A stretch of DNA of 53,734 nt, taken from NCBI RefSeq assembly GCF_016428975.1, contig NZ_JAELTT010000028.1, positions 1 to 53,734 on the forward strand, read 5' to 3'. Source of the DNA: Dyella sp. ASV21 (GTDB lineage: Bacteria > Pseudomonadota > Gammaproteobacteria > Xanthomonadales > Rhodanobacteraceae). Positions 24,720-32,723 of the stretch are shown here, piece by piece (the first letter of the stretch is position 1; each line of letters begins with the position of its first letter). Both the position numbers and the translations under genes were made by a program. The notes beneath the pieces are model-generated. The model searched no databases, was not told the origin of the DNA, and saw only the letters and a list, made by a program, of their open reading frames with translations.

Positions 24720-26420
24720 TCAGGGCTTGGCGAGGCCCAGCGTATCCAGGCCTTGTTCGAAGGTGATATCCACCGGAATCCTGGCCTGATCCAAACGCTT
24801 CAGATCACCGGCCAGCGTGGCGTCCACCGTGCCCATGCTGTCGGTGAGCTGTTTGGCGGCGGCGTAATCGCCGTCACCCTGGATGGTGAGCAACTTCGCG
24901 GACAGCGCATTCATGGCGGCCGTCATCTTGTCGAAATCCACGCGATAGGTGCCGGTGGCAGCATCGCGGGAGAACGCACCCTGCTGCTGGAAGAAGTTGA
25001 AGCGCACCATGTTGGCCTTGGCATGCGCATCGCTGGCGCCAAAGCGCACCGAACGCAGGATGCCGGCGAGGAAGGTAACGTAGTTGTCCATCAACCTGGC
25101 CTTGTCCAGCTCGCCTTTCTCGGCCAGCTTGGTGACCATGTAAAGGCCCAGGATGTCGGCCTTGCCCTCCTCGAAGCTGGAGGCCTGATCCTTCAACGCG
25201 GTGCGCACCATGCCCTTGCCGGTGAGCGTGTCCTTGATGCCCAACCCATGCGCCACCTCGTGGAACATGGTGTTCTCGAAGAACGCGTCGAAAGTGAGAT
25301 GCGATTGCTGGTCACCAGCGATCAACTGCTTGGCGATGGGCAGCATGATCTGGTCGAACTTGGCCTGCATCACGTTCTCCAACTGCAGGCGGCGCGTGCC
25401 CTTTTTCAGCTGAACTTCTTCGTCGTTGGGCAGGTTGATGGCGATGGTCTTGGCGCCCACGTTGGCGTCGCCTGCGTAGTACACCGCGAAGTACGCGTTG
25501 AGGTCGGCGTCGGAACCGGGCTTCTCGGCCTTGTACTTGTCGTCCACCGGCAACTCGCGCTGCAACTCGGGCAGGTACTTGGCGAAGCGTGCGAGCTTGG
25601 CACTCCACGCCTGATCCTTCACCAGCACGTAGCTCTCGTAGCTGGCCTTGTAGCCGAACAGCTGGTCTTCGTAGGTTTCGATGGGACCGATCACGATGTC
25701 GACCGGGTTGTTCTTCATCGACATCCAGGCGAAGTCGCTGGGGCGATAGTCGTCGCTGAGCAAGGCCTCGGCGCGCTGCTTGAGATAGCTGGCGAATTCC
25801 TTGTCCGCCGACAACGCCGCCGCCTGGCGCAGCAGGCCGGCGGCGCGCTCCAGATCAGCCTTGTAGGCTTCATGGTAGGGCACGGTGACCAGCTTGCCCT
25901 GCGTGTCGCGACGCAGCAGCGTGTAGAGACCCGTTTTGTCCTTGAGGTCGGCCTTGTCGAACTCGTCCTTGCTCATGTCGGCCGGATAGAACTGCGCGCC
26001 GGCCGGGCGCGGACCTACGCCGGCCACGAAGGGCTGGTCGTTGTCCAGGCGATCCCACGGGCCGTAGTTGATCTCGGCGAAGTGGCGCGTGACCTCATCG
26101 GGAATGCGCGCCATCAGCGCGGCCTTATCGCCCCACGACTGCTGCCAATAAATGTCGTTGGTGACATCCGCCGCCTGCACCAGCAGCGCGATCATCTGCT
26201 TCTGCTTGTCGTCGAACGCAGAAAGGTCGGCGGTGAGCTTGACCGTGGCGTAGCTGGCCATGCGCTGGGCGGCATTGTCGGCATCGGTGGATGGCGGTGG
26301 CGTCGCCGGCGCGCTGGCTGCTGGTGCCGGTGCGGGCGTCTGCGTGGTTGGCGTGTTGTCGTGCGAGCTGCACGCGGCCAGGGCAGCGATAAGACTGAGG
26401 GCTAGCAGATGGCGGCGCAT
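24720..26420 (-). CDS. M49 / dipeptidyl-peptidase III-like zinc peptidase, lipoprotein
   Basis: A zinc-dependent exopeptidase-like protein of 566 residues anchored by a lipobox (ALAACSSHDN) after the signal helix, so probably located in the periplasm or on a membrane. A Pro/Ala-rich spacer follows. The zinc site reads FHEVAHGLGIKDTL and SFEEGKADILGLY, which matches the M49 arrangement of a His-Glu motif and a downstream Glu, but with pentapeptide HEVAH spacing instead of the classic HEXXGH. The preceding FDAFFENTMFHE and the earlier SMKNNPVDIVIGPIETYEDQ block are typical of the family. Separated from natB by a hairpin, so probably a separate unit. Confidence 0.87.
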   Translation of the reverse strand: MRRHLLALSLIAALAACSSHDNTPTTQTPAPAPAASAPATPPPSTDADNAAQRMASYATVKLTADLSAFDDKQKQMIALLVQAADVTNDIYWQQSWGDKAALMARIPDEVTRHFAEINYGPWDRLDNDQPFVAGVGPRPAGAQFYPADMSKDEFDKADLKDKTGLYTLLRRDTQGKLVTVPYHEAYKADLERAAGLLRQAAALSADKEFASYLKQRAEALLSDDYRPSDFAWMSMKNNPVDIVIGPIETYEDQLFGYKASYESYVLVKDQAWSAKLARFAKYLPELQRELPVDDKYKAEKPGSDADLNAYFAVYYAGDANVGAKTIAINLPNDEEVQLKKGTRRLQLENVMQAKFDQIMLPIAKQLIAGDQQSHLTFDAFFENTMFHEVAHGLGIKDTLTGKGMVRTALKDQASSFEEGKADILGLYMVTKLAEKGELDKARLMDNYVTFLAGILRSVRFGASDAHAKANMVRFNFFQQQGAFSRDAATGTYRVDFDKMTAAMNALSAKLLTIQGDGDYAAAKQLTDSMGTVDATLAGDLKRLDQARIPVDITFEQGLDTLGLAKP

Positions 26421-26458
26421 GGGGTTCTCGATGAGCGGAAAAGCCCATGGTACCGCGC

Positions 26459-26489
26459 CGCGCGCCCCCGGCCGCAGCGAGGGCGCGCG
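26459..26489 (-). terminator. GC-rich hairpin after natB
   Basis: Arms CGCGCGCCC and GGGCGCGCG (9 bp, perfect) with a 13-base loop, 6 bp past the natB stop. No T tract. It likely separates the ABC-transporter operon from the M49 gene. Confidence 0.5.
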
Positions 26490-26494
26490 ATCGC

Positions 26495-27703
26495 TCAGCC
26501 GGAAATCGCCAGGCGTTCGGACTGGTAAAGCCGCGCGGTAAGCAACACGCCCAGCAACGCGGCGAACAGGCTACCGACCAGGCACAGGCCCAGCTGGCCG
26601 TTGTCGATGCCGTCGCCGCGCAGTAACTGCATGATGCCCAGGTGCTGGCCCAACAGCGGGATGGTGTACATCCAGTTCTGCGCCTTGATCGGCATGGTGG
26701 AGAGCAGGATGCTGGGAATCACCGGCACGAACATCAGCAGCGATACATAGGTCTGCGCCTCGCGGTAGCTTTTGGCAAACGCCGCCACCATCGACTGCAG
26801 CGTTGCCAGCAGCACGATCAGCGGCAGCATCAGCAACAATACGTGGCTGCCAAAGCGCCAGCCCAGGTCCAGCTCCATGCCCAGCTTTTCGGTAGGGATA
26901 AAACGCCCCACCACGGCAAAGGCCAGCAAGGTCACCAGCAGGCTGGCCGAGGAGAAGGTGCAGATCGCCGCCAGCTTGCCGGCCAGTATCTTCCAGCGCG
27001 GCACCGGGTTGGCGAACAAGGGCTCCAACGACTGCCGCTCGCGCTCGCCAGCGGTGAGGTCGATCGCCAGGTACATGCCGCCCATGAATACGGTGAGCAC
27101 GAAGAAGTACGGCAGGATCGAGAACATCAACGCCGCGCGCGCCTGGGCCGTGGCTTGGTCGCGCTGCGCCACCGCCACCGGCCACGCCGTGCTCGGCGAC
27201 AGGCCGCGCGCCACCAATCGCATCGCGCCTTGTTGGCGTGCGTAGGTTTCCACCAACTGCGTGACGCGCTCCACGGAGCCCTTGGCATCGCGCTGCGACG
27301 AGTCGTAGATCAACTCCACCTGCACTGCTTCGCCCTTGCGCCAGGCCGAGGCGTAATCAGGCGAGATGCGCAGGACCACATCCGCATCCTGCTTGCGTAC
27401 CGCCAACTCGGGGTTGGCGATGGGCGGCACCGGCACGATGCCGCCCGCCTTGAGCGTGGCCACGAAGTTCGGCGCGTACTGGCCACCGATCACCGGCACC
27501 GGCAAGGGGCGTTCGGCCTTGTCGAACTCGCGATTGAGCGTGATGTTGAGCATCATCACCAGGATCAGCGGCCCCAGCAGCGGGCCGGTGAGGAAGGCGC
27601 TGACCAAGGTACGGCGATCGCGCAGGTTCTCCCGCACCTCTTTGAGGAACACGGTGAGAAATGCGCGGGTGCGGCCGGGCATGACGTTGGCTGGCGTACT
27701 CAT
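26495..27703 (-). CDS. natB: ABC-2 type transporter permease, NatB-like
   Basis: The membrane half of an ABC exporter, 402 residues. One membrane helix near the N-terminus (LVSAFLTGPLLGPLILVMML) is followed by a large extracytoplasmic domain (residues about 60-190, including DADVVLRISPDYASAW) and a bundle of five or more helices starting at ALMFSILPYFFVLTVFMGGM, which matches the NatB layout. GERERQSLEPLFANPVPRWKI is the coupling-region signature of that class. NatAB of Bacillus exports sodium; substrate here is not certain. Overlaps natA by 4 bp. Confidence 0.85.
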   Translation of the reverse strand: MSTPANVMPGRTRAFLTVFLKEVRENLRDRRTLVSAFLTGPLLGPLILVMMLNITLNREFDKAERPLPVPVIGGQYAPNFVATLKAGGIVPVPPIANPELAVRKQDADVVLRISPDYASAWRKGEAVQVELIYDSSQRDAKGSVERVTQLVETYARQQGAMRLVARGLSPSTAWPVAVAQRDQATAQARAALMFSILPYFFVLTVFMGGMYLAIDLTAGERERQSLEPLFANPVPRWKILAGKLAAICTFSSASLLVTLLAFAVVGRFIPTEKLGMELDLGWRFGSHVLLLMLPLIVLLATLQSMVAAFAKSYREAQTYVSLLMFVPVIPSILLSTMPIKAQNWMYTIPLLGQHLGIMQLLRGDGIDNGQLGLCLVGSLFAALLGVLLTARLYQSERLAISG

Positions 27704-28434
27704 GCGGCCAGGCCCTCCTCGCTGCCGATGATCTTCACGAAGGCATCCTCCAGATTGGATTCGCCTGTCTGCTCGCGCAGCGCTTCAGGCGACTCGTCGG
27801 CAACGACGCGGCCGTGTGCGATGACCACGATGCGATCGCATAGCGCCGCCACCTCTTGCATGATGTGGCTGGAGAACAACACGCAGCGTCCCTCGGCCTT
27901 CAGGTGCAGCATGAACTGGCGCAGCGCACGCGTGGCCATCACGTCCAGCCCATTGGTGGGTTCATCGAGGATCACGTTGCGCGGATCGTGGATCAACGCG
28001 CGCGCGATGGCGGTCTTAACGCGCTGGCCCTGCGAAAAGCCCTCGGTGCGCCGGTCGCCGATATCGGCCATGTCCAGCGCACCGATCAGGGCTTCGCGCC
28101 GCGCCGCCAGCAGGTCTTCCGGCAAGCCATGCAGGCGACCGAAATAGTCGATGTTCTCGCGCGCGGTGAGGCGCTTGTACAGGCCACGCGCATCGGGGAG
28201 CACGCCCAATTCGCGACGAACCGCCTGGGCATCGCGGGCGGCGTCGATGCCATCCACCAGCACCTGGCCGCGGTCGGGCGTCATCAAGGTGTAGAGCATG
28301 CGCAGGGTAGTGGTCTTGCCGGCGCCATTGGGGCCAAGCAGGCCGGTGATCTCACCGTCGCGCGCCGCGAAGCTGACGCCGTCCACGGCCTTCACCGCAC
28401 CGAACGCCTTGTGCAGGTCCTTCACTTCGATCAT
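27700..28434 (-). CDS. natA: ABC transporter ATP-binding protein, NatA-like
   Basis: The nucleotide-binding subunit for the adjacent permease, 244 residues. Walker A is GLLGPNGAGKTTTLRML, the signature motif is GFSQGQRVKTAIARALIHDP (SQGQ in place of SGGQ), Walker B is NVILDEPTNGLDVMATRALR, and the switch His is in VLFSSHIMQE. The stop-start overlaps on both sides (ATGA with natB and with the hydrolase gene) show a tightly coupled operon. The start at 28434 removes an unlikely long in-frame extension. Confidence 0.92.
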   Translation of the reverse strand: MIEVKDLHKAFGAVKAVDGVSFAARDGEITGLLGPNGAGKTTTLRMLYTLMTPDRGQVLVDGIDAARDAQAVRRELGVLPDARGLYKRLTARENIDYFGRLHGLPEDLLAARREALIGALDMADIGDRRTEGFSQGQRVKTAIARALIHDPRNVILDEPTNGLDVMATRALRQFMLHLKAEGRCVLFSSHIMQEVAALCDRIVVIAHGRVVADESPEALREQTGESNLEDAFVKIIGSEEGLAA

Positions 28435-30014
28435 GGCGCGGCTCCGTTGAAGTCGGTGAACATGGGTGTGGGCTGCAGGCGATCCAGGCACTTTGCATCC
28501 AGGCCCTTTGCATCGAGTTTTTCGATGAAATTGCGCACCAGCTCCGGTGCGCAGCCGGCGTTGATCACGTTGTGGCCCTGGCCGGTGAGCACGAGATGGC
28601 GCGCATGTGGCATGTGGCTTGCCACTTGTTCGCCGTAGCGCGGCGGCGTCACCGGATCGTATTGGCCGGAGAACAGCAGCACCGGCAGATCCGTCGCCAG
28701 TGGCTGATGGAAGTCGGCCGGGCGCGAGCCCTTGGGCCATACCGAGCAGGTGGCCTGCAGGGTATCGACCATGCGCGTGCCGAGGATGGTGTGGGCATCT
28801 TCCGGACGCGGCGCGAGCAGGTCGGCATCTTCGCTGCAGATCACCGACAACTGCATGCCTCCATTCATGGTGTCGGACAGGTCGCCGCTGAGCAGCTTGG
28901 CCTGCCCCAGCAAGGGGCCCACGTCGCCGTGGGCGGCGGCATCGATGGAGAGCGGCAACAACGCGGCGGTGAGCGGCGAGTAAGCGAACATGCGCACCAC
29001 GCTGGCCAGCGCGTACTCGTTTAATTCGCGCTGCACGCTCTGGTAGGTCTGCGGATCGCGAAAGCTCACCTTGTGCGGATTGGCGCGTAGCGCATCGCGC
29101 AGCTGGTAGAGCGTCTGGTACGGGTCGTTGAAACGCTTGTGGCAATCGGCTTCGGCGCTGCAACGGGCGAACTGCGCCTTCAGCGCATCGTCCAGGTTGC
29201 GCGCGAAATCCTCGCCCAGCGCCAGCTCGTTCGGCACCACGCCATCGAGGACCATGCTGCGCACGGCTTGTGGATAGCGCAGCGTGTATTGCTGCGCCAT
29301 ACGCGTGCCGTAGGAGACGCCCACCAGGTCGAAGCTGGGCGAACCCAGCGCCTTGCGCACGTCTTCCAGATCCTGCGCGGCGATGGTGGTGGTGTAGTAG
29401 CGCGGGTCGGCCTTGCCATCGAGCTGGCGCAGACAGCGCTGGGCTTCTTCGCGCTGCTTCTGCGCGCTGGCGACGAGCTCGTCATCCGCGCCACCTTCGG
29501 TGCCTTCGCCGTCCTCTTTGCAGGTGAGCGGGTTGGAACCGCCGGTGCCGCGCTGATCGAGCAGCAGCACATGGCGATGGGCCAATAGCGACTGCAGCGC
29601 GGACGACACGCCCGGCCAGGATTCGGTCGCCGCCTGACCGGGGCCGCCAGCCAGCAAAACCAACATATCTTTGCTGGCCACCTGCGCGCTGCTGCGGATC
29701 ACCGCCAGTTTCAGGCCGATCTTGCGGCTGTGCGGATCGTCGCGGTTTTCCGGCACGTCGAACGGCGCGCACCAGGCCGCCGTGGAGAGACCGCTATTGG
29801 GCTGACCCAACTCGCAGGGCTTGAGCGTGAGGCGACCGAGCTGCCAGGTCTGGGGCTTGGTCGGCTCGGCGGGGTGTTGGGCCGCCATGGCGATGGCGGC
29901 GTCATCGGCCTCCGCGCTGGCGGCGTGGCGATGCTGGTAGTGGTTCCAGCCCAGCGCGGCCAAGCCCACGGCGACGATGCCGAGGCGCAGAAAGGTTCGC
30001 CCTTGGATTGCCAT
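28431..30014 (-). CDS. S33-type alpha/beta hydrolase / tripeptidyl aminopeptidase-like, 527 aa
   Basis: A serine peptidase-like exported protein. An N-terminal membrane or signal helix (LRLGIVAVGLAALGWNHY) is followed by the hydrolase core: VLLAGGPGQAATESWPG is the oxyanion region, the nucleophile elbow is DLVGVSYGTRMAQQYTLRYP, and the TAP-like C-terminal lid ends with the acid/His pair in LFSGQYDPVTPPRYGEQVAS and LVLTGQGHNVINAGCAPELV. Paired Cys residues suggest disulfides outside the cytoplasm. The stop overlaps natA, so peptidase and exporter are one operon; whether the peptidase acts on a transported peptide is open. Confidence 0.88.
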   Translation of the reverse strand: MAIQGRTFLRLGIVAVGLAALGWNHYQHRHAASAEADDAAIAMAAQHPAEPTKPQTWQLGRLTLKPCELGQPNSGLSTAAWCAPFDVPENRDDPHSRKIGLKLAVIRSSAQVASKDMLVLLAGGPGQAATESWPGVSSALQSLLAHRHVLLLDQRGTGGSNPLTCKEDGEGTEGGADDELVASAQKQREEAQRCLRQLDGKADPRYYTTTIAAQDLEDVRKALGSPSFDLVGVSYGTRMAQQYTLRYPQAVRSMVLDGVVPNELALGEDFARNLDDALKAQFARCSAEADCHKRFNDPYQTLYQLRDALRANPHKVSFRDPQTYQSVQRELNEYALASVVRMFAYSPLTAALLPLSIDAAAHGDVGPLLGQAKLLSGDLSDTMNGGMQLSVICSEDADLLAPRPEDAHTILGTRMVDTLQATCSVWPKGSRPADFHQPLATDLPVLLFSGQYDPVTPPRYGEQVASHMPHARHLVLTGQGHNVINAGCAPELVRNFIEKLDAKGLDAKCLDRLQPTPMFTDFNGAAP

Positions 30015-30068
30015 ATCTGCCTTACCCCTTCACGTCGTTGGGTTGCATGCATGCGGACACGGGCCAGC

Positions 30069-30263
30069 CTACGGCCCGGGCTCGAAGATCGCTTCGATGG
30101 AAAGACCGAACAAGCGCGCAATCTTGAATGCCAGCGGCAGGCTCGGGTCGTACTTGCCGGTTTCGATGGCATTGATCGTCTGGCGCGACACGTCCAGGCG
30201 GTCGGCCAGATCCGCCTGCGACCAGCCGTGGTCGTTGCGCAGCTCGCGGATGCAGTTGTTCAT
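30069..30263 (-). CDS. Small XRE-family (Cro/CI-type) regulator, 64 aa
   Basis: A single-domain helix-turn-helix repressor: ELRNDHGWSQADLADRLDVS, then RQTINAIETGKYDPSLPLAF and KIARLFGLSIEAIFEPGP. This is the short class that pairs with small membrane proteins. The ATG at 30263 overlaps the stop of the upstream membrane protein gene (ATGA). It probably binds the 20-bp palindrome at 30934-30953 in front of the operon and represses it, with the membrane protein possibly modulating its activity. Confidence 0.92.
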   Translation of the reverse strand: MNNCIRELRNDHGWSQADLADRLDVSRQTINAIETGKYDPSLPLAFKIARLFGLSIEAIFEPGP

Positions 30264-30856
30264 TCGGCCCGCGCGCGCCAGATCAGCCAGCAATGCAACA
30301 CGCCATAGGTAAAGGTCAGCGCGGGGTAGACCATCAGCAAGGCAAGGGTGGCGTCCACCGCCAGCAGCTTGGCCGCCGAGAGAAAGCCCAGCGCCATGCT
30401 GAGCACGCCCACGATGGCCACGCTCATGGCGATGGCCTCCAGGTGCTGGCGTCGTTCCAGTTCGTCCGCACCGAGCACATAACGAATGGTGGCCACGATG
30501 ACCCAGGCGATGGGCAGTGCCGGCGCCAGCGCGGTAAGCAGCTTGAGCGGGCCCGGCTCCATGGTCTTTTGCAGGGGCCAGACATAAAGCATCAGCAGCA
30601 TGTAAAGCAGCATGGCCGGCATGAACTCGCGGGCGTAGCGGCGCTCGATCGGCCGGCTGCGCTCCCGCCGCAAGGCCCGCCCGGCATGGATAGACAGCGG
30701 CGTGCCAGCGGCAAACAGGGCCAGCCCCAGCACTCGCCATAACGATCCGCCCGTCACCATCAACCAGAAACCGGCCGCCACTGTGGCCGACGCGCCGGCC
30801 ATGGCCAGCCAACGCGCCCAGGCGGGCCAGGTATGCATGGGCGTCAGGCGACGCAT
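30260..30856 (-). CDS. Multi-helix membrane protein paired with XRE regulator, 198 aa
   Basis: Four or more membrane helices are evident: WLAMAGASATVAAGFWLMV, SLWRVLGLALFAAGTPLSI, EFMPAMLLYMLLMLYVWPLQ, and the LLTALAPALPIAWVIVATIR and SVAIVGVLSMALGFLSAAKL segments. It resembles the membrane partner of small XRE regulators (DUF2178-like pairs), but the domain is not certain. The ATG at 30856 has an AGGGG ribosome-binding site at the right spacing, so it is preferred to a GTG at 30889. It is the first gene of the unit that continues through the XRE gene and perhaps to the hydrolase-natAB set 54 bp later. Confidence 0.82.
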   Translation of the reverse strand: MRRLTPMHTWPAWARWLAMAGASATVAAGFWLMVTGGSLWRVLGLALFAAGTPLSIHAGRALRRERSRPIERRYAREFMPAMLLYMLLMLYVWPLQKTMEPGPLKLLTALAPALPIAWVIVATIRYVLGADELERRQHLEAIAMSVAIVGVLSMALGFLSAAKLLAVDATLALLMVYPALTFTYGVLHCWLIWRARAE

Positions 30857-31355
30857 AAACACCCCTTGATCCGACGCATTCACTGGCACTCCCTCCCCGT
30901 TCGGCGCGCGGCAAGCCTCTTCCCCTGCCGCTCATGTCAAGTTTGCTTGACATAGCCTACGTGCCCATCGGGCGCCGTGTCAAGGACGCTTTACACAGGG
31001 GATCGTATCGGCTGATCGCCCGGAATCTTGAGGTCCATGGCAATAAGAACATTCCGAAAATGTGACACAATTTGCACATTGAGCCGGTTTCGGGCCCCGA
31101 TGTGACCCGATTCGACTCGCGCAAATCGTCACTCCGCCTGACGCAACTCCCCCGTAACGTCCCGACACTTGGCTAGAAATCGAGCCTTGCGTGGGTTGGC
31201 ACGTGGATTGCTTTAAGCGGGGCAAGCGATCTGGAAACCGGCCCAGAGGGGGTACGAGCCAGGAGCCAAACAGCGCAATCGGGGGGCGTTGGCCCGCGTG
31301 TCCGGAAGCGCAACAAAGATCCGCAACACCTGACAAATCGTTAAAGGACATCGGT
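30857..31355. promoter_or_regulatory. Intergenic region between XRE operon and fimbrial operon
   Basis: About 500 bp with divergent outputs. Besides the XRE operator it holds AT-rich sequence at 31040-31080 (AATGTG/CACATT inverted pair with a 10-base spacer, 31059-31080), the likely promoter zone of the fimbrial operon, whose leader would then be over 250 bp long. No gene is supported. Confidence 0.5.
30934..30953. promoter_or_regulatory. Palindromic operator of the XRE operon
   Basis: ATGTCAAGTTTGCTTGACAT has perfect 8-bp arms around TTTG. On the minus strand, the arm reads CTTGACAT, so it overlaps a -35-like TTGACA. It lies 78 bp before the membrane-protein start. This form of TGTCAAG-N4-CTTGACA site is what small XRE regulators of this class are expected to bind. 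Confidence 0.72.
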
Positions 31356-31895
31356 ATGAATAAGCTGCTTCTCTCTACCGCCCTGGTCGCCAGCGTCGCC
31401 GCTGCCGCCCTGGCACCGCGCACCGCTTCGGCAGTGGACGGCACCATCAACATCACCGGCACCATCAACACCTCGACCTGCCAGATCAACGGCGCCAACA
31501 GCCCGGCCACCATCGCCGTGGCCCTGCCGACCGTATCCACCACCTCGCTGAACGCCGCCAACGCGGTCGCCGGCCGCACCCCGTTCACGCTGGCTCTGTC
31601 CGGCTGCGGTGCCCTGACCAAGGCCACCACCTTCTTCGAGCCGGGCCCGACCGTGATGGCCGATGGCAACCTGAAGAACAACACCGGCACCGCCACCAAC
31701 GTGGAAGTGCAGCTGCTGAACAGCAACTTCTCGACCATCGCGCTGAACGCTGCCTCCGGTTCGCAGAACGTGACCCAGGCCACCCTGGCCAGCGGCGCCG
31801 GCAACATCACGTACTACGCGCAGTACTTCGCCACCGCCGCCGCCGGCGCCGGTACGGTGAACACCAGCGTGCAGTTCACGATGCTGTACCAGTAA
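31356..31895 (+). CDS. Type 1 fimbrial major subunit (FimA-like)
   Basis: The main pilus rod subunit of a chaperone-usher fimbria, 179 residues. Signal peptide (LLLSTALVASVAAAALAPRT and ASA) is followed by the mature N-terminal donor strand GTINITGTINTSTCQI, the first Cys of the disulfide (TSTCQINGA), the second Cys (LSGCGALTKA), and the C-terminal beta strand ending in the penultimate Tyr (VQFTMLYQ), the chaperone-binding beta zipper. An AAAGGA ribosome-binding site precedes the ATG. First gene of the operon and separated from the chaperone gene by a strong hairpin. Confidence 0.9.
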   Translation: MNKLLLSTALVASVAAAALAPRTASAVDGTINITGTINTSTCQINGANSPATIAVALPTVSTTSLNAANAVAGRTPFTLALSGCGALTKATTFFEPGPTVMADGNLKNNTGTATNVEVQLLNSNFSTIALNAASGSQNVTQATLASGAGNITYYAQYFATAAAGAGTVNTSVQFTMLYQ

Positions 31896-31909
31896 TCGAG
31901 CAACACCCC

Positions 31910-31935
31910 GCGCCGGGGTCTACGGACCCCGGCGC
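31910..31935 (+). terminator. Attenuating hairpin with UNCG-type tetraloop after the pilin gene
   Basis: Perfect 11-bp arms GCGCCGGGGTC and GACCCCGGCGC enclose TACG closed by a C-G pair, the C(UACG)G tetraloop known for high stability. It lies 15 bp past the stop and is not followed by a T tract, so partial termination or 3' protection of the pilin message, giving more pilin than chaperone or usher, is the likely role. Confidence 0.7.
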
Positions 31936-31979
31936 AATCCATCGCCATCCTCGGCGGCCCTGAATCCCACGAGGTATCC

Positions 31980-32723
31980 ATGAATAAGTTCGTCTGCGCA
32001 ATGGGCGCGGGCCTGCTGGCCCTATGCCTTGGCGCTCCCCAAGCTCAAGCCAACGTGCTGATCGGCGGCACCCGTGTGGTGTTTCACGCCGACGAAGGGG
32101 AAGTGACCGTCCGCTTGACCAACAGCAACGACCACCCCGTGCTGGTTGAGTCGTGGATCGACCGTGGCGATGTGCATTCCACCCCCGATTCCGTGCAGGT
32201 GCCGTTCCTGATCACGCCTCCGCTGTTCCGCATGGAGGCGCAGAAGGAGCAGAGCCTGCGCATTGTGTTCACCAAGGAGCCGCTGCCGGCCGACCGCGAG
32301 TCGCTGTTCTGGCTCAACGTGCTGGAAGTGCCGCCCAAGCCCACGGGCGCACAGGCCGAAGGGCAGAACCTGTTGCAGCTGGCGCTGCGTTCGCGCCTGA
32401 AGCTGTTCTATCGCCCCGCTCACCTCCCTGGCGATCCGTTGAAAGCGCCGGAAGCCCTGACCTGGAAGGTCGCCACCGACGCCAAGGGTGCTGCTCTCAA
32501 GGTGCACAACCCCACGCCGTACCACGTCACGCTCACCGAAGTGCAGGTGGACAGCGAGGGCAAGCACATTGCCGCCGAGATCGGCATGGTCGACCCGATG
32601 GGCGACCTGACCTTGCCGCTGCACGAAGGCGCGCCCAAGCCGGTCGCCGGCAGTGTGGTGACCTTTAGCGCCATCAATGACTACGGCGCGAGCGACCAGT
32701 TCACGGCGACGGTGACCCCGTGA
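31980..32723 (+). CDS. PapD-type periplasmic fimbrial chaperone
   Basis: Caps pilin subunits by donating a beta strand in the periplasm and delivers them to the usher. It has 247 residues, with a signal peptide (FVCAMGAGLLALCLGAPQAQ) and two Ig-like domains. Landmarks are GTRVVFHADEGEVTVRLTNS (basic residue of the subunit-binding cleft nearby), PPLFRMEAQKEQSLRIVF, SLFWLNVLEVPPKP and LALRSRLKLFYRP (the cleft Lys). The start is ATG 31980. The stop overlaps the GTG of the usher gene. Confidence 0.93.
   Translation: MNKFVCAMGAGLLALCLGAPQAQANVLIGGTRVVFHADEGEVTVRLTNSNDHPVLVESWIDRGDVHSTPDSVQVPFLITPPLFRMEAQKEQSLRIVFTKEPLPADRESLFWLNVLEVPPKPTGAQAEGQNLLQLALRSRLKLFYRPAHLPGDPLKAPEALTWKVATDAKGAALKVHNPTPYHVTLTEVQVDSEGKHIAAEIGMVDPMGDLTLPLHEGAPKPVAGSVVTFSAINDYGASDQFTATVTP

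Noticed and set aside
24753-26405. Plus-strand open frame of 550 codons
   Set aside because: Antisense to the M49 peptidase gene, whose zinc motif and lipobox are clear; the plus-strand frame has no features.
31059-31080. AATGTG...CACATT pair before the pilin gene as a CRP/Clp site
   Set aside because: The half-sites are spaced by 10 bases where the CRP family needs 8 (TGTGA-N6-TCACA), so a functional CRP/Clp site is unlikely.
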